From assembly GCF_011764445.1 (NCBI RefSeq), contig NZ_BLPG01000001.1, positions 1 to 64,000 of the forward strand: a DNA stretch of 64,000 nucleotides, read 5' to 3'. The notes beneath the pieces were generated by a model. The model was not told the DNA's origin. It worked only from the letters and a program-made list of their open reading frames with translations, and did not search any database. The DNA is from Phytohabitans rumicis (GTDB lineage Bacteria; Actinomycetota; Actinomycetes; Mycobacteriales; Micromonosporaceae). A program made the position numbers and the translations under genes. Positions 24,972 to 32,985 of this stretch are shown here, piece after piece (position 1 is the stretch's first letter; every line of letters begins with the position of its first letter).

Positions 24972-26048
24972 AGGTCAGCACCACCTTGATCGTGTCCTGG
25001 GGGTGTCGAGGATCAACGCATATGCGTCGACCGCTGATCTGAACGGCACCCGGTGTGTGATCAGGCCGTCCACGCACAGCGCCCCGGAGGACACCATGTC
25101 GCGAGCGGTCCGGTTGAGACGGTCCAGGGTCCACAGCGGATACTGACGGTGCACGCATCCGTTAACGGTCATCGAGGAGATCAGCGTGATCCGGTTGCGG
25201 TGGTACTCCTCTCCCAGCCGGAGCCCGGGTTGGTCACCGTGGTACGAAGCAACCGTTGCGACACGCCCGCCGACAGCGCACGAGCGGATCGCCTCGTGCA
25301 GCCCGCGGTAGGAGCCGGACGCCTCTATCGCCGCATCGGCACCAGCGGGTCCGGTGATACGCCGTACCTCGGCCGCGACGTCACTTGTTGCCGCGTCTAC
25401 CACATGCGCGCCCAATGAGGCGCCAGCCTCCAACCGCAACGGATGCCGGTCAACTCCGATGACCTTGGTCGCTCCCGCGCGGCGCGCGAGTTGCGCGACC
25501 AGCAAACCCACCGTGCCAAGGCCAGTCACGACAACCGTCTCACCGACCTGGATCGCCGCGTCATGCACACCGCCGAGCGCCACCCGGGCCAGCGGCCAGA
25601 ACACGGCCCGCTCAGCCGCCACGTCCGGCGGCACCAGCCCAGCACGGGCAGTGCCGCTGGCAACGATGTGCCCGTCCGCGTGCGGTCGGTCCAGATACAC
25701 CAGGTCCCCGACGCGGACATCGGTGACCTCCGACCCGATCTCGGCCACGGCGGCGACCGTCTCGTAGCCCGGCGCGACCGGGAAGTCCCGACCCGCACCG
25801 TCCAGGTACACACGCCGCTCTGCATCCCAAGTGCGGTGCAGCGCCGCCGCCTCGCCACGCAACCATGCCATCTCGGTGCCGTGACTGACCCCGGACAGCA
25901 CCGTGCGTGCGTAGACCTCGCCTGGACCGAGTCCAGGCAACCTTTCCTCGATGACCTCCACCCGGCCCGGTTCGGTGAACAACAGCCGCCGGCACCCGGC
26001 GCCGAAGTCCACGGACCGTGCCTGAGTCACGGGTTCAGTGCTGACCAC
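24961..26048 (-). CDS. Medium-chain dehydrogenase (MDR), frameshifted near the C-terminus
   Basis: NAD(P)-dependent alcohol dehydrogenase of the MDR superfamily. The N-terminal GroES-like domain has SGVSHGTE in place of the usual catalytic Cys, as in members lacking catalytic zinc. The Rossmann domain has TGLGTVGLLVAQLARRAGA and IGVDRHPLR. As written, the frame ends at 24975 with TPRTRSRWC. Adding one base in the G run 24999-25003 restores TPQDTIKVVLTYDD and a stop at 24961 that overlaps the aminotransferase start. The GTG start with GGAGAGGAG upstream overlaps the kinase gene by 22 nt. It probably oxidizes the hydroxyl that the next enzyme transaminates. Confidence 0.82.
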
Positions 26049-26734
26049 AGCCGATCTCCTCTCCCGTCCAACAGTTGGAAAACCTGATCTGCCAGTCGCG
26101 CTACCGCGCTTTCGTTGAACACATCGAGGCTCGCCGCGTCGACGGTCAGGACCGGCGCGCCCCAGGCAGGCAACACCGAATCGAATGCCGCCGACAGCGT
26201 CGAGAAGTACGCCTCGGTAAGCCCTCGTTCCATCTCGCGTCCCCGGCCAGCCACCCGGGACAGCAAGGTCGCCGGGTCGGCACGCAGATGGATCACCAAG
26301 TCCGGGGAGGGAACGTCGCTCGCCCAAAGGGCGCAGGTCCGCGCTACGCGATCCCGGTCGGCTGGATCGAGCGTGGCGGCTGCGAATGCGGCGTGCTTGA
26401 CCATTGCCCAGTCGGCGAGAACGTGGGCGCCGGCAGCGAGCTGCGTATGGATCTCCCGAAGCTGAACCACTCGCAACGCCACGAACGTCAGCTCGGCTAG
26501 CAGTCCGAACGCATCCGCCTCTTGTGGCGTGCGGGCCGCGTACAGCCGTTCCAGGAAGGGGTTCGCCTCGAACCGGTCGAGAAATGGCTTTGCGTCCATC
26601 GGCTGCGACAGCCGATTCACCAGTGTCGTCTTGCCTACACCGGTTGGCCCTTCAACCGCAACGAACAGCCCTCGCCCGCCCGAATCTACATCGGACAGAC
26701 GGCCAGTCGCAGATCGTGCCGCCGCGAGTTCCAT
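26027..26734 (-). CDS. Deoxynucleoside-kinase-like P-loop kinase
   Basis: 235-residue kinase. Walker A is GPTGVGKTT (29-37), followed by an Arg/Glu-rich region with ERLYAARTPQEADAF as in deoxynucleoside kinases, the DWAMVKHAAFA region, PDLVIHLRADPATLLSRV for the dNK/thymidylate-kinase fold, and a lid-like RGREMERGL. The substrate is probably a nucleoside or nucleoside-like ring. GGAG lies upstream of the chosen ATG. It is the first gene of an operon with dehydrogenase, aminotransferase and Nudix. An annotation as dTMP kinase is less likely because the DRY/H motif is absent. Confidence 0.8.
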   Translation of the reverse strand: MELAAARSATGRLSDVDSGGRGLFVAVEGPTGVGKTTLVNRLSQPMDAKPFLDRFEANPFLERLYAARTPQEADAFGLLAELTFVALRVVQLREIHTQLAAGAHVLADWAMVKHAAFAAATLDPADRDRVARTCALWASDVPSPDLVIHLRADPATLLSRVAGRGREMERGLTEAYFSTLSAAFDSVLPAWGAPVLTVDAASLDVFNESAVARLADQVFQLLDGRGDRLWSALNP

Positions 26735-26776
26735 AGGTGCCCTACTCCTCCCGTCGCCTGCCAAAGCCGTGATGCG

Positions 26777-27130
26777 TCATTGGCTGTCCCGCTCGTAGTA
26801 CCAGCCCGCGGAGTTGGGCGGCGTAACGCGTCCACCGGCGGGATAGCCGGTGTGCTCCGGCAACGTCCGATCCGGCTCCGTAGGACGTTGCCGGGGTTGC
26901 GGTTGCTGCGCCCTAACCGGTTGGGCGCCCGTTGAGTGCCGGCCGTCATACCAGCGGGGGTCTTCGCCGGCTACCGCGATGACGGACGCCGCGTGCGCCC
27001 GCACCGAGCACGGCGCGGGCAGACCGCACCGCGCGCATATGCCTGCCGCGTCCGCGTGGTGATGTTGGTACAGGACCACGGCCAGTTCATGGGTTGGAGT
27101 GCCGCGCAGGCTCGGGATCGGCGTTCGCAT
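26777..27130 (-). CDS. Small Cys-motif protein, unknown
   Basis: 117-residue protein. Its only landmark is CARCGLPAPC (about residues 33-42), a C-x2-C-x6-C cluster preceded by ELAVVLYQHHHADAAG, possibly a small metal-binding site. The C-terminal half is polar, rich in Pro, Gln and Arg. The ATG follows GGAAGGGGG. It lies in the same-strand block between XRE regulators and the kinase operon. A related motif (RCLKCGALGPC) occurs in the small protein at 29298-29561, so the two may be distant paralogues. Confidence 0.6.
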   Translation of the reverse strand: MRTPIPSLRGTPTHELAVVLYQHHHADAAGICARCGLPAPCSVRAHAASVIAVAGEDPRWYDGRHSTGAQPVRAQQPQPRQRPTEPDRTLPEHTGYPAGGRVTPPNSAGWYYERDSQ

Positions 27131-27224
27131 TGCGGCCCCCTTCCCCAATCGGCCAAGGCTGTTCTGCGTAGTTCAGGACGCGGCGGACGCCCGTTCCGTT
27201 CTGCGCAACGGGATGACGACTGAC

Positions 27225-27569
27225 TCATCCACCACGTCGCCCTCTTCGCCGGTCACCGCGCCGGACCGGGCCGTGCACGACGCCGGCCAAAATCAACCCG
27301 AACCGGGTACGAGCGTCGGCACCAGCCAGCTTGAGCGCTTGATCCAACAGTTCCTGCGTGGACAGCCTCGGCGGGGCAGGCGCGCTCGGGTGCTCCCAGC
27401 CGGAAACGGTCGCGGCGCTCACCCCGAGGTGCTCGGCGAACGCACGAATGCTCATGCGCAACGCCTCACGTAGCGCCCTGGTCTCCCGTCCGCTCCACCG
27501 GACGACCGTCAACCCGCACCCGCACCCTTCCAGCCCCGGATCGGCGCTAGCTGCGCCCGTAGCCGCCAT
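27225..27569 (-). CDS. XRE-type helix-turn-helix regulator (short)
   Basis: 114-residue DNA-binding protein. Residues 28-85 carry the HTH: ETRALREALRMSIRAFAEHL, GVSAATVSGWE, then a helical segment QELLDQALKLAG. It starts 2 nt after the stop of the longer XRE gene on the same strand. The same arrangement of long and short HTH genes recurs at 29626-30524, so this is one of two paralogous cassettes. It probably binds DNA near its own promoter. Confidence 0.8.
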   Translation of the reverse strand: MAATGAASADPGLEGCGCGLTVVRWSGRETRALREALRMSIRAFAEHLGVSAATVSGWEHPSAPAPPRLSTQELLDQALKLAGADARTRFGLILAGVVHGPVRRGDRRRGRRGG

Positions 27570-27571
27570 GA

Positions 27572-28456
27572 CTAACGCGCCCTTCGCTCGGCCAGCGAGT
27601 ACACCCGCGCGCCGCCAGGCAGCGACGGCTCATCGACCACGGCCGGTGTGACCGGGGCGGGGTCCATGCCGGAGGTGTCGATGAGCACCCGGATACCTCG
27701 GGCGACGATGGCAACCGGCCCCGCCGCGTCGTCGGGGCACACCACCTCGATCGCTCCGCCCGCGCTGACGCTGACCCACACCGGCGGAACGCTGGCAACG
27801 CAGACAGGTTCGGATGAGGCCGCGTCTTCGACATCGCCCATTCCGATGTCCGCAACACTGATCGGCCGGCGCAGCCTCTGCATCAGGATGCTGGCGATGA
27901 GTCGCGGGGTAGGGTTACGCGGTCGCTCGCCCTTGTTGATCCACCGGTAGACGCTGGTGTAGTCGTAGCTGAGGTCAAGTCCCGCAGGCACACCAAGCTC
28001 ATTGACGTATCTGGCCAAGGCTGCGCGCGACATTCCCGCCTCGTGGATCAGCCGATCAAGTCGATGGTTGGCCGCCTTCACATGCCTGGCGGGACGGTCG
28101 CGGCTACCGGATCGATCGTCCTGGTCACCATCGCGAGAATCGGCCCCGGTGCCCGGCAGCGCCAGCCCGGTCGGCGCAAGCCCGAGCATGCAGCGAGCCG
28201 TGTCGGGCATCCCCAACCCGTTCGCGATCCGTTCGAGTACATCGATAGCGACAACCGACCGTTTTCCCTTGACTATCTTGCTGACCGTGCCTTGCTCGAT
28301 ATCGACCGCAACACCGATCCGGTGTTGACTGGCGCCGACATACCGGCGCAGGAGCGTGAACAGGGCGCCCACGTCGCGTGAACTCAACGCTCCAGCCACA
28401 TCGGCACGGGTCCAGAACGACGCCGGAACGGAAAGCGGATCATGCACGTCGCCCAT
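27572..28456 (-). CDS. XRE-family regulator (long)
   Basis: 294-residue regulator. The N-terminal HTH (LLRRYVGASQHRIGVAVDIE, GTVSKIVKGKR) is of XRE type. A second helix-rich HTH-like part reads LDRLIHEAGMSRAALARYV followed by YDYTSVYRWINKGERP. The C-terminal domain is a beta-rich segment with PVAIVARGIRVLIDTSG and the tail ARVYSLAERRAR. The same tail and a similar VLIDSSG segment are found in the protein encoded at 29961-30524. The ATG with GGAGGGG upstream is chosen over a longer frame that overlaps the preceding gene. Confidence 0.78.
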   Translation of the reverse strand: MGDVHDPLSVPASFWTRADVAGALSSRDVGALFTLLRRYVGASQHRIGVAVDIEQGTVSKIVKGKRSVVAIDVLERIANGLGMPDTARCMLGLAPTGLALPGTGADSRDGDQDDRSGSRDRPARHVKAANHRLDRLIHEAGMSRAALARYVNELGVPAGLDLSYDYTSVYRWINKGERPRNPTPRLIASILMQRLRRPISVADIGMGDVEDAASSEPVCVASVPPVWVSVSAGGAIEVVCPDDAAGPVAIVARGIRVLIDTSGMDPAPVTPAVVDEPSLPGGARVYSLAERRAR

Positions 28457-28530
28457 ACCAACCCCTCCGCGTTTTCTCCCGAGCGTGGGCACGGGCCGTA
28501 GCAGGTCGTCGGGTTCCAACAGGTTGACCA

Positions 28531-29301
28531 CTATGCCTGCCCGTCCTCTGTGTGTTGGCCGGGACAAACGATCGGCTGCACGTCGCCGCCTGGCCGGGAC
28601 GCGGGAGCGGGCAAGGCGCGCCAAGTCCGCGCACTCCGCAGCGGTGCGCGAACCCTTCTGCTGGCCGTTCCCGCGCGGTGGCAGTTGCTGCCGTAGGCTC
28701 CCATCGCCCCGCCTTGCCTGCTGCCTGGTGTGGAAGGCGAGCGGATGGTGTCGTGCCAATGCGCCAGGAACGTGCGCCGTGCTTCGTAGACCTGCATGAC
28801 CATCAAGTGGTAGGCGACCCCGCTCGTTTCCGCAGCGATCTCGTAGTCCTGGTGCTGGGCTAACGCCAGCAGCGCCTGCTGATGGGCTACATCGAGCAGA
28901 GACCAGATCTGCCGGAACGCCAACGCTTCCACCACCGGCTCCTCCGGCGAGGCACACACGTCATCGTCAACGGCGGTGCGGTAGAGCATGTCTTGCTGCT
29001 GGACATGCTCGTCTATCGCCTGCTGACCGACCCGTACCAGGTTGCACGAATGAAACACCTCGCCGGTATCGACGTGTTGCCGACACTGGTAAAGGTGTTC
29101 CAGGATGGCGAACCGGGCCAGGTCGACCTTCTCCGCATGTGGAGGAGACCTGCGTAGCGAACCCCGCGCCGACATCCCGGCGACCTGGTCAAGTCCCGCG
29201 AGGGTAAATCCGTACGGCAGAACAACTGCCTCCGGACCGGGCGCCGCCACGACACGACTCATCTCCTGCCGCCCCTTTGCCAGGGGCCGCTTACGCGTCA
29301 T
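28531..29301 (-). CDS. Hypothetical protein with sigma-like helical region
   Basis: 256-residue protein. Residues 50-190 are helical and contain AFRQIWSLLDVAHQQALLAL, AQHQDYEIAAETSG, VAYHLMVMQVYEARR, which has the pattern of a sigma-factor region 4 helix-turn-helix. The last 60 residues are Arg/Pro-rich and low in complexity. The ATG overlaps the stop of the upstream small gene (ATGA). DNA upstream of the gene at 29961 resembles the 3' end of this gene, suggesting it was part of a duplicated cassette. I am unsure whether it is a true sigma factor, since region 2 is not evident. Confidence 0.6.
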   Translation of the reverse strand: MTRKRPLAKGRQEMSRVVAAPGPEAVVLPYGFTLAGLDQVAGMSARGSLRRSPPHAEKVDLARFAILEHLYQCRQHVDTGEVFHSCNLVRVGQQAIDEHVQQQDMLYRTAVDDDVCASPEEPVVEALAFRQIWSLLDVAHQQALLALAQHQDYEIAAETSGVAYHLMVMQVYEARRTFLAHWHDTIRSPSTPGSRQGGAMGAYGSNCHRAGTASRRVRAPLRSARTWRALPAPASRPGGDVQPIVCPGQHTEDGQA

Positions 29302-29561
29302 TGGGGCGATCCATCGAGCGGAGCGCAGACGTTGACCCGGCGTGCGCCGACCAGTTCCGGTTTGGTCAGGCCCGGTATCCGACTAGGTAGCCGCAGGAAG
29401 CGGGAGAAGACAACGGTGGCCGTCTCCCTCCGGTAGCACGGTCCGAGCGCCCCGCACTTGAGGCACCGCCCGGTCGCACTGGACGTCACGTGCTCGTCCA
29501 GCACCTGCTGGGCGATAGCCAGTTGCTCGACCTCGCCGGCATAGATCGTTGTGGTTGTCAT
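29298..29561 (-). CDS. Small Cys-motif protein
   Basis: 87-residue protein beginning with a helical EVEQLAIAQQVLDEHV segment, then GRCLKCGALGPCYRRE, a C-x2-C-x6-C cluster that may bind zinc. It ends polar. The stop overlaps the next gene's ATG, so the two are co-translated. It resembles the protein at 26777-27130 in motif and setting. Confidence 0.6.
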   Translation of the reverse strand: MTTTTIYAGEVEQLAIAQQVLDEHVTSSATGRCLKCGALGPCYRRETATVVFSRFLRLPSRIPGLTKPELVGARRVNVCAPLDGSPQ

Positions 29562-29625
29562 TCATCCCTCCTCCGAACGTTGCCGATCTGCTTCGTCTGC
29601 CCCGTGCTCGTCTGCCCGTGGTCCT

Positions 29626-29958
29626 CTATGTGTGCTCGCCGGGGAGGCGGTGGTGCCCGATGCGGCACGGGCAGCCGGCTTGGCCGGTCGCCAGCAGGAA
29701 CCGGGCCACGGTCTGTCGGTCGGCGCGGTCCAGCATCGTGTCCAGGGCTTGCTGTCCCACTGGGCTGATCGGCCGTTCCTGGTTCTCCCAGAGGGCCACG
29801 ACGCGGTGGGTCATCCCCAACCGTTCGGCGAACTCCCGTTTGCTCATCCGGTACGCCAACCGCAGCGAGGCCACCTCCCGCCCGGTCCACGCCGCCACGA
29901 CCGGCACCGCCGCAGCCTCCACCGTGCCCGGCAGGCTGGTCTTCGTCCCTGCCGCCAC
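29626..29958 (-). CDS. XRE-type helix-turn-helix regulator (short paralogue)
   Basis: 110-residue DNA-binding protein: WTGREVASLRLAYRMSKREF, AERLGMTHRVVALWEN is a clear XRE HTH at residues 24-60, followed by QQALDTMLDRADRQTVARFL. GTG start 2 nt behind the stop of the long regulator, the same spacing as at 27569/27572. The end contains CPCRIGHH, a possible metal site. Confidence 0.78.
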   Translation of the reverse strand: MAAGTKTSLPGTVEAAAVPVVAAWTGREVASLRLAYRMSKREFAERLGMTHRVVALWENQERPISPVGQQALDTMLDRADRQTVARFLLATGQAGCPCRIGHHRLPGEHT

Positions 29959-29960
29959 GG

Positions 29961-30524
29961 CTACCGCGCCCGTCGCTCAGCCAGCGAATACACACGCGCC
30001 CCGCCGTGCACTACCGGCACCTCGACCACAGCCGGGACCAGGGTGGCCGGGTCGGTGCCGGAGGAGTCGATCAACACCCGCACCGGCCCCGCGACCACCA
30101 CCGTGACCGCCGCACCCGCACTCACCTTCACCTGCACCACCGACGCGGCCGGCACCTGCGGAAGCGTGGACGCGTCGGTCTCGGCGAGGGCAGCGCCCGC
30201 GGTCTGCGCCGGCACCTCCGGCACCCACGGCGAATCGTCCATGTCTTTACGAGAGATGTAGAGCCCCAGATCAGCGTCCCGTTCCACGCCCAGAACGGCG
30301 CGCAGTCCCGCCCGGTAATGCTCGTACGGCCACCGCATCAGCCCACGTTCGAGCTTGCCTATGTAGCTGCCATCGAGCGCGACCCTGCGCCCGGTCGTCG
30401 CGTAAATGTGGGCGTTGACCGCCTCCGCCAGCTCCTGCCGCGACATCGGCCGACCCGACCCCGCCGGGCCAGGCCGGGCCAGCCGGGCGTTCCGCACCAA
30501 AGGGTTCGGTCCCGTGTAGGCCAA
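29961..30524 (-). CDS. XRE-family regulator (long paralogue)
   Basis: About 187 residues from the TTG I prefer. The HTH reads PMSRQELAEAVNAHIYATTG, VALDGSYIGKLERGLMRWP, then YRAGLRAVLGVERDADLGLY. The C-terminal beta-rich domain has VVVAGPVRVLIDSSG and ends ARVYSLAERRAR, identical in its last residues to the protein at 27572-28456. The frame is open further upstream, but that part resembles the Arg-rich 3' end of the 28531 gene rather than a natural N-terminus. A start at 30645 (ATG) is the main alternative. Confidence 0.65.
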   Translation of the reverse strand: MAYTGPNPLVRNARLARPGPAGSGRPMSRQELAEAVNAHIYATTGRRVALDGSYIGKLERGLMRWPYEHYRAGLRAVLGVERDADLGLYISRKDMDDSPWVPEVPAQTAGAALAETDASTLPQVPAASVVQVKVSAGAAVTVVVAGPVRVLIDSSGTDPATLVPAVVEVPVVHGGARVYSLAERRAR

Positions 30525-30975
30525 GATAATCGTCCGTTCTGGTAGGTGGTCGGCCCGGCGGGCACAGGAAAGGCGAGCGGTACGCGCACTCCGCAGCGAT
30601 GCGCGGACCCCTGCTAGCCGCGCCTTCGCGGAGCCGGTGGCCATGCCGGGCGCAGCCCGGACAACGGAAAGAAGATCCACACTCGATCGGGCGACGGACG
30701 GCCACGCCCTGATCAGCAATGACCGCCCGTGCCAGCCCAGGGAACCTGTACCTCCGTCGTGCGTCGAGCTTGCGTCCGCCCCGTCCACGTGTGCACGATC
30801 GAGCGTGCGTCGTACCGCAGCAATGACGATGGCAGCGCGGCCCGCCGGGTCGGCGTTCAGCGCGAGTGTCGTCAGCAGCATGGATGTAACGTTGCGGGCA
30901 CGTCGGGTGACTTTGAAGTAGTCGGGCGTTAGCGACTTGTTAGCCAGCGACCGGCATTGTTGCGAAGGATCATGG
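30525..30975. other. Divergent promoter region with gene remnant
   Basis: Separates the minus-strand regulator block from the plus-strand XRE-TPR gene. The part at about 30575-30640 (gcgcactccgcagcgatgcg) resembles DNA near 28630-28660, at the 3' end of the 28531 gene, so it is probably a relic of a duplicated copy. Promoters for both directions are expected here; no clear hexamers were recognised. Confidence 0.45.
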
Positions 30976-32301
30976 GTGAGCGGCGAAACTGTCGGACAGG
31001 CGCTCCGACGATGGCGGAGGGCTCGTGGCTACTCGCTGCGAAAACTCGGCACGCTCACCAGCTACAGCTACGCCTACATCTGCGAGATCGAAACCGGTCG
31101 CAAGCCGCCGTTGCCTGAGGTCATCGCGGCATGTGACCGTTGCCTTGGGGCTGGTGGCCAGCTCATCGCGATCGCAGCCCGAAGCCAGACGGCAGGGCCG
31201 CAGGCGAGCGACGACGAACCCGGGCTGGAGTTCTCGATGGACTGGATGGAGGGCATAGAAACCTTGACCACCCTGTGGCGGCGCGACGCTGGACGGCGCC
31301 AGTTCCTGCGTAACGCCGCCTACGTCTCAACCGCATTCGCAGTCCCGGTTCAGCGCTGGCTCGACCTGTTCAACGAGCAGAACGCAGTTGCCGCCTCCGC
31401 GAGCGAGCCGCCGACTACACAGACGGTCCGCGAGATGACGAAGACGTTCCGTCGCCTAGACAACCTCTACGGAGCGGGTCAAATCAGGTCAGCCGTTGTG
31501 CAGTACCTAGACGCCGAGGTGGCCCCCGTCCTTCGTGGCAGCACGCCCGAGGCGCTAGGACGAGGTTTCCTCAGCTCCGTGGCCGAACTCACCCAGTTGG
31601 CCGGCTGGCTTGCGTACGACTGCCTAGATCACTCGCTCGGGCAGCGATACTTCATCCAGGCGCTGCGCCTGGCCATGGGCGCGCATGACCGTGCACTTGG
31701 TGCGGAGATTCTTGCCGGTATGAGCCACCAAGCGATCTTCCTCGGACAACCCCAGCCCGCAGTTGAACTCGCCCATGCCGCCCACCGGACCGCCATCCGC
31801 GCCCGCGTGCCCGCTCTGGTCGCCGAAGCGTCCGCAATGAAAGCGCACGCCTACGCCCTGCTCCACAAGGAAAAGGAGTGCACCGACGCGATCACGGAAG
31901 CCGAAACCTTCCTTGGCAAGGCTGATCGCACCGAGGGTCCACACTGGATCAGCTACCTCGATGAGGCATACCTTGCCGCGATTTCCGGGCACTGCTTCCG
32001 CGCGTTGGGCAAGCAGTCACAAGCAGAGCGATTCGCCCGAAGATCGCTGGACATGAGCCCTGGCTTCGTTCGGGGCAAGCTGTTCAACCAAGTACTCCTC
32101 GCGGGTGCCCACGTCCTCAAGGAGGACATCGACCAGGCGTGCGCGGTTGGGCACGAGGCGCTAGACCTGACAGGCGAGGTTTCATCGGCCCGCGCCATCA
32201 CCTACATCGACGGACTACGCCAAGAACTCCGCCCGTGGCGCACCAACCGACGGGTAAAGGAATTCGAGGACCGCGCCAAGATCGTCATTGCTCAATGGTG
32301 A
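30976..32301 (+). CDS. XRE-family regulator with TPR-like C-terminus
   Basis: 441-residue regulator of a type abundant in actinomycetes. The N-terminal HTH (LRRWRRARGYSLRKLGTLTS, YSYAYICEIETGRKPP) covers residues 8-65. A linker with RRDAGRRQFLRNAAYVS leads into helical repeats to the end (LGRGFLSSVAELTQLAGWLA, QRYFIQALRLAMGAHDRALG, ERFARRSLDMSPGF), which resemble TPRs sensing a small molecule or peptide. The GTG with GAAGGA at 6 nt is chosen over an upstream ATG. It is divergent from the block of HTH genes and may control it. Its 3' end overlaps the convergent Nudix gene by 10 nt. Confidence 0.85.
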   Translation: MSGETVGQALRRWRRARGYSLRKLGTLTSYSYAYICEIETGRKPPLPEVIAACDRCLGAGGQLIAIAARSQTAGPQASDDEPGLEFSMDWMEGIETLTTLWRRDAGRRQFLRNAAYVSTAFAVPVQRWLDLFNEQNAVAASASEPPTTQTVREMTKTFRRLDNLYGAGQIRSAVVQYLDAEVAPVLRGSTPEALGRGFLSSVAELTQLAGWLAYDCLDHSLGQRYFIQALRLAMGAHDRALGAEILAGMSHQAIFLGQPQPAVELAHAAHRTAIRARVPALVAEASAMKAHAYALLHKEKECTDAITEAETFLGKADRTEGPHWISYLDEAYLAAISGHCFRALGKQSQAERFARRSLDMSPGFVRGKLFNQVLLAGAHVLKEDIDQACAVGHEALDLTGEVSSARAITYIDGLRQELRPWRTNRRVKEFEDRAKIVIAQW

Positions 32302-32873
32302 ACACCAGGCGAACCGGCCGCCGAACGTTGTGCGAGCGCGGCCAGTAGGCCAATTACCGACGCCGCGCCCACGATCTCTCCGCGCCTGATCCGATCATGG
32401 ACCGTGTCCAGGCTGATCCACTCTACGCGTTGGGCTTCGTTGATGTCTGCCGGTGTACCGGTGTACTCGGCCCCGTAGCCGATGAACAACAAGTTCTCCG
32501 CGTCGGCAGTGCCGACCATCGGTTGAAACGCGATCAGCGGTTCCAGCTTCGTCGGCCGCCAACCCGTCTCCTCCTCGACCTCGCGCGCTGCGGTAACGGC
32601 CGCGTCCTCGGTCTCGTCCACATATCCGCCGGGCAGTTCCCACACCCACCGATCGATGACGAAGCGGTGCCGCCACATCATCAGGACCCGGTCTGAATCG
32701 TCGAGCACAACCGCCATTGCCGCTCGCGGGACGCGTAGCACGTACTGCTCGAACGTCACACCATCCGGCAACTCGACGTGCGCGATGCTGAGGCGAGCGC
32801 GGCGCGTGTCGTCCACCACCCGCTCTTCGTGGATACGCCACTGCGTGGGCTCGGTGATGTCCTCGCTCGTCAC
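32292..32873 (-). CDS. Nudix hydrolase (ADP-ribose/sugar type)
   Basis: 193-residue hydrolase. The N-terminal beta region (VVDDTRRARLSIAHVELPDG) resembles ADP-ribose pyrophosphatase-like Nudix enzymes, and the box is GGYVDETEDAAVTAAREVEE followed by ETGW. GTG start with GGTAGG upstream. It is separate from the four-gene operon and overlaps the end of the XRE-TPR gene. The substrate is unknown; NDP-sugars are the usual target of this subgroup. Confidence 0.87.
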   Translation of the reverse strand: MTSEDITEPTQWRIHEERVVDDTRRARLSIAHVELPDGVTFEQYVLRVPRAAMAVVLDDSDRVLMMWRHRFVIDRWVWELPGGYVDETEDAAVTAAREVEEETGWRPTKLEPLIAFQPMVGTADAENLLFIGYGAEYTGTPADINEAQRVEWISLDTVHDRIRRGEIVGAASVIGLLAALAQRSAAGSPGVHH

Positions 32874-32985
32874 ATGCGAAGCCTACCGGCGGCGCTGCCG
32901 GCCCCCAGCTCGGTGGGCCAAATGGGGTAAGGCGCGGAAGCAGCGCCCTCGGCGTCGGATGCGTCCGCCTCCTCCTAGCCCCGTT

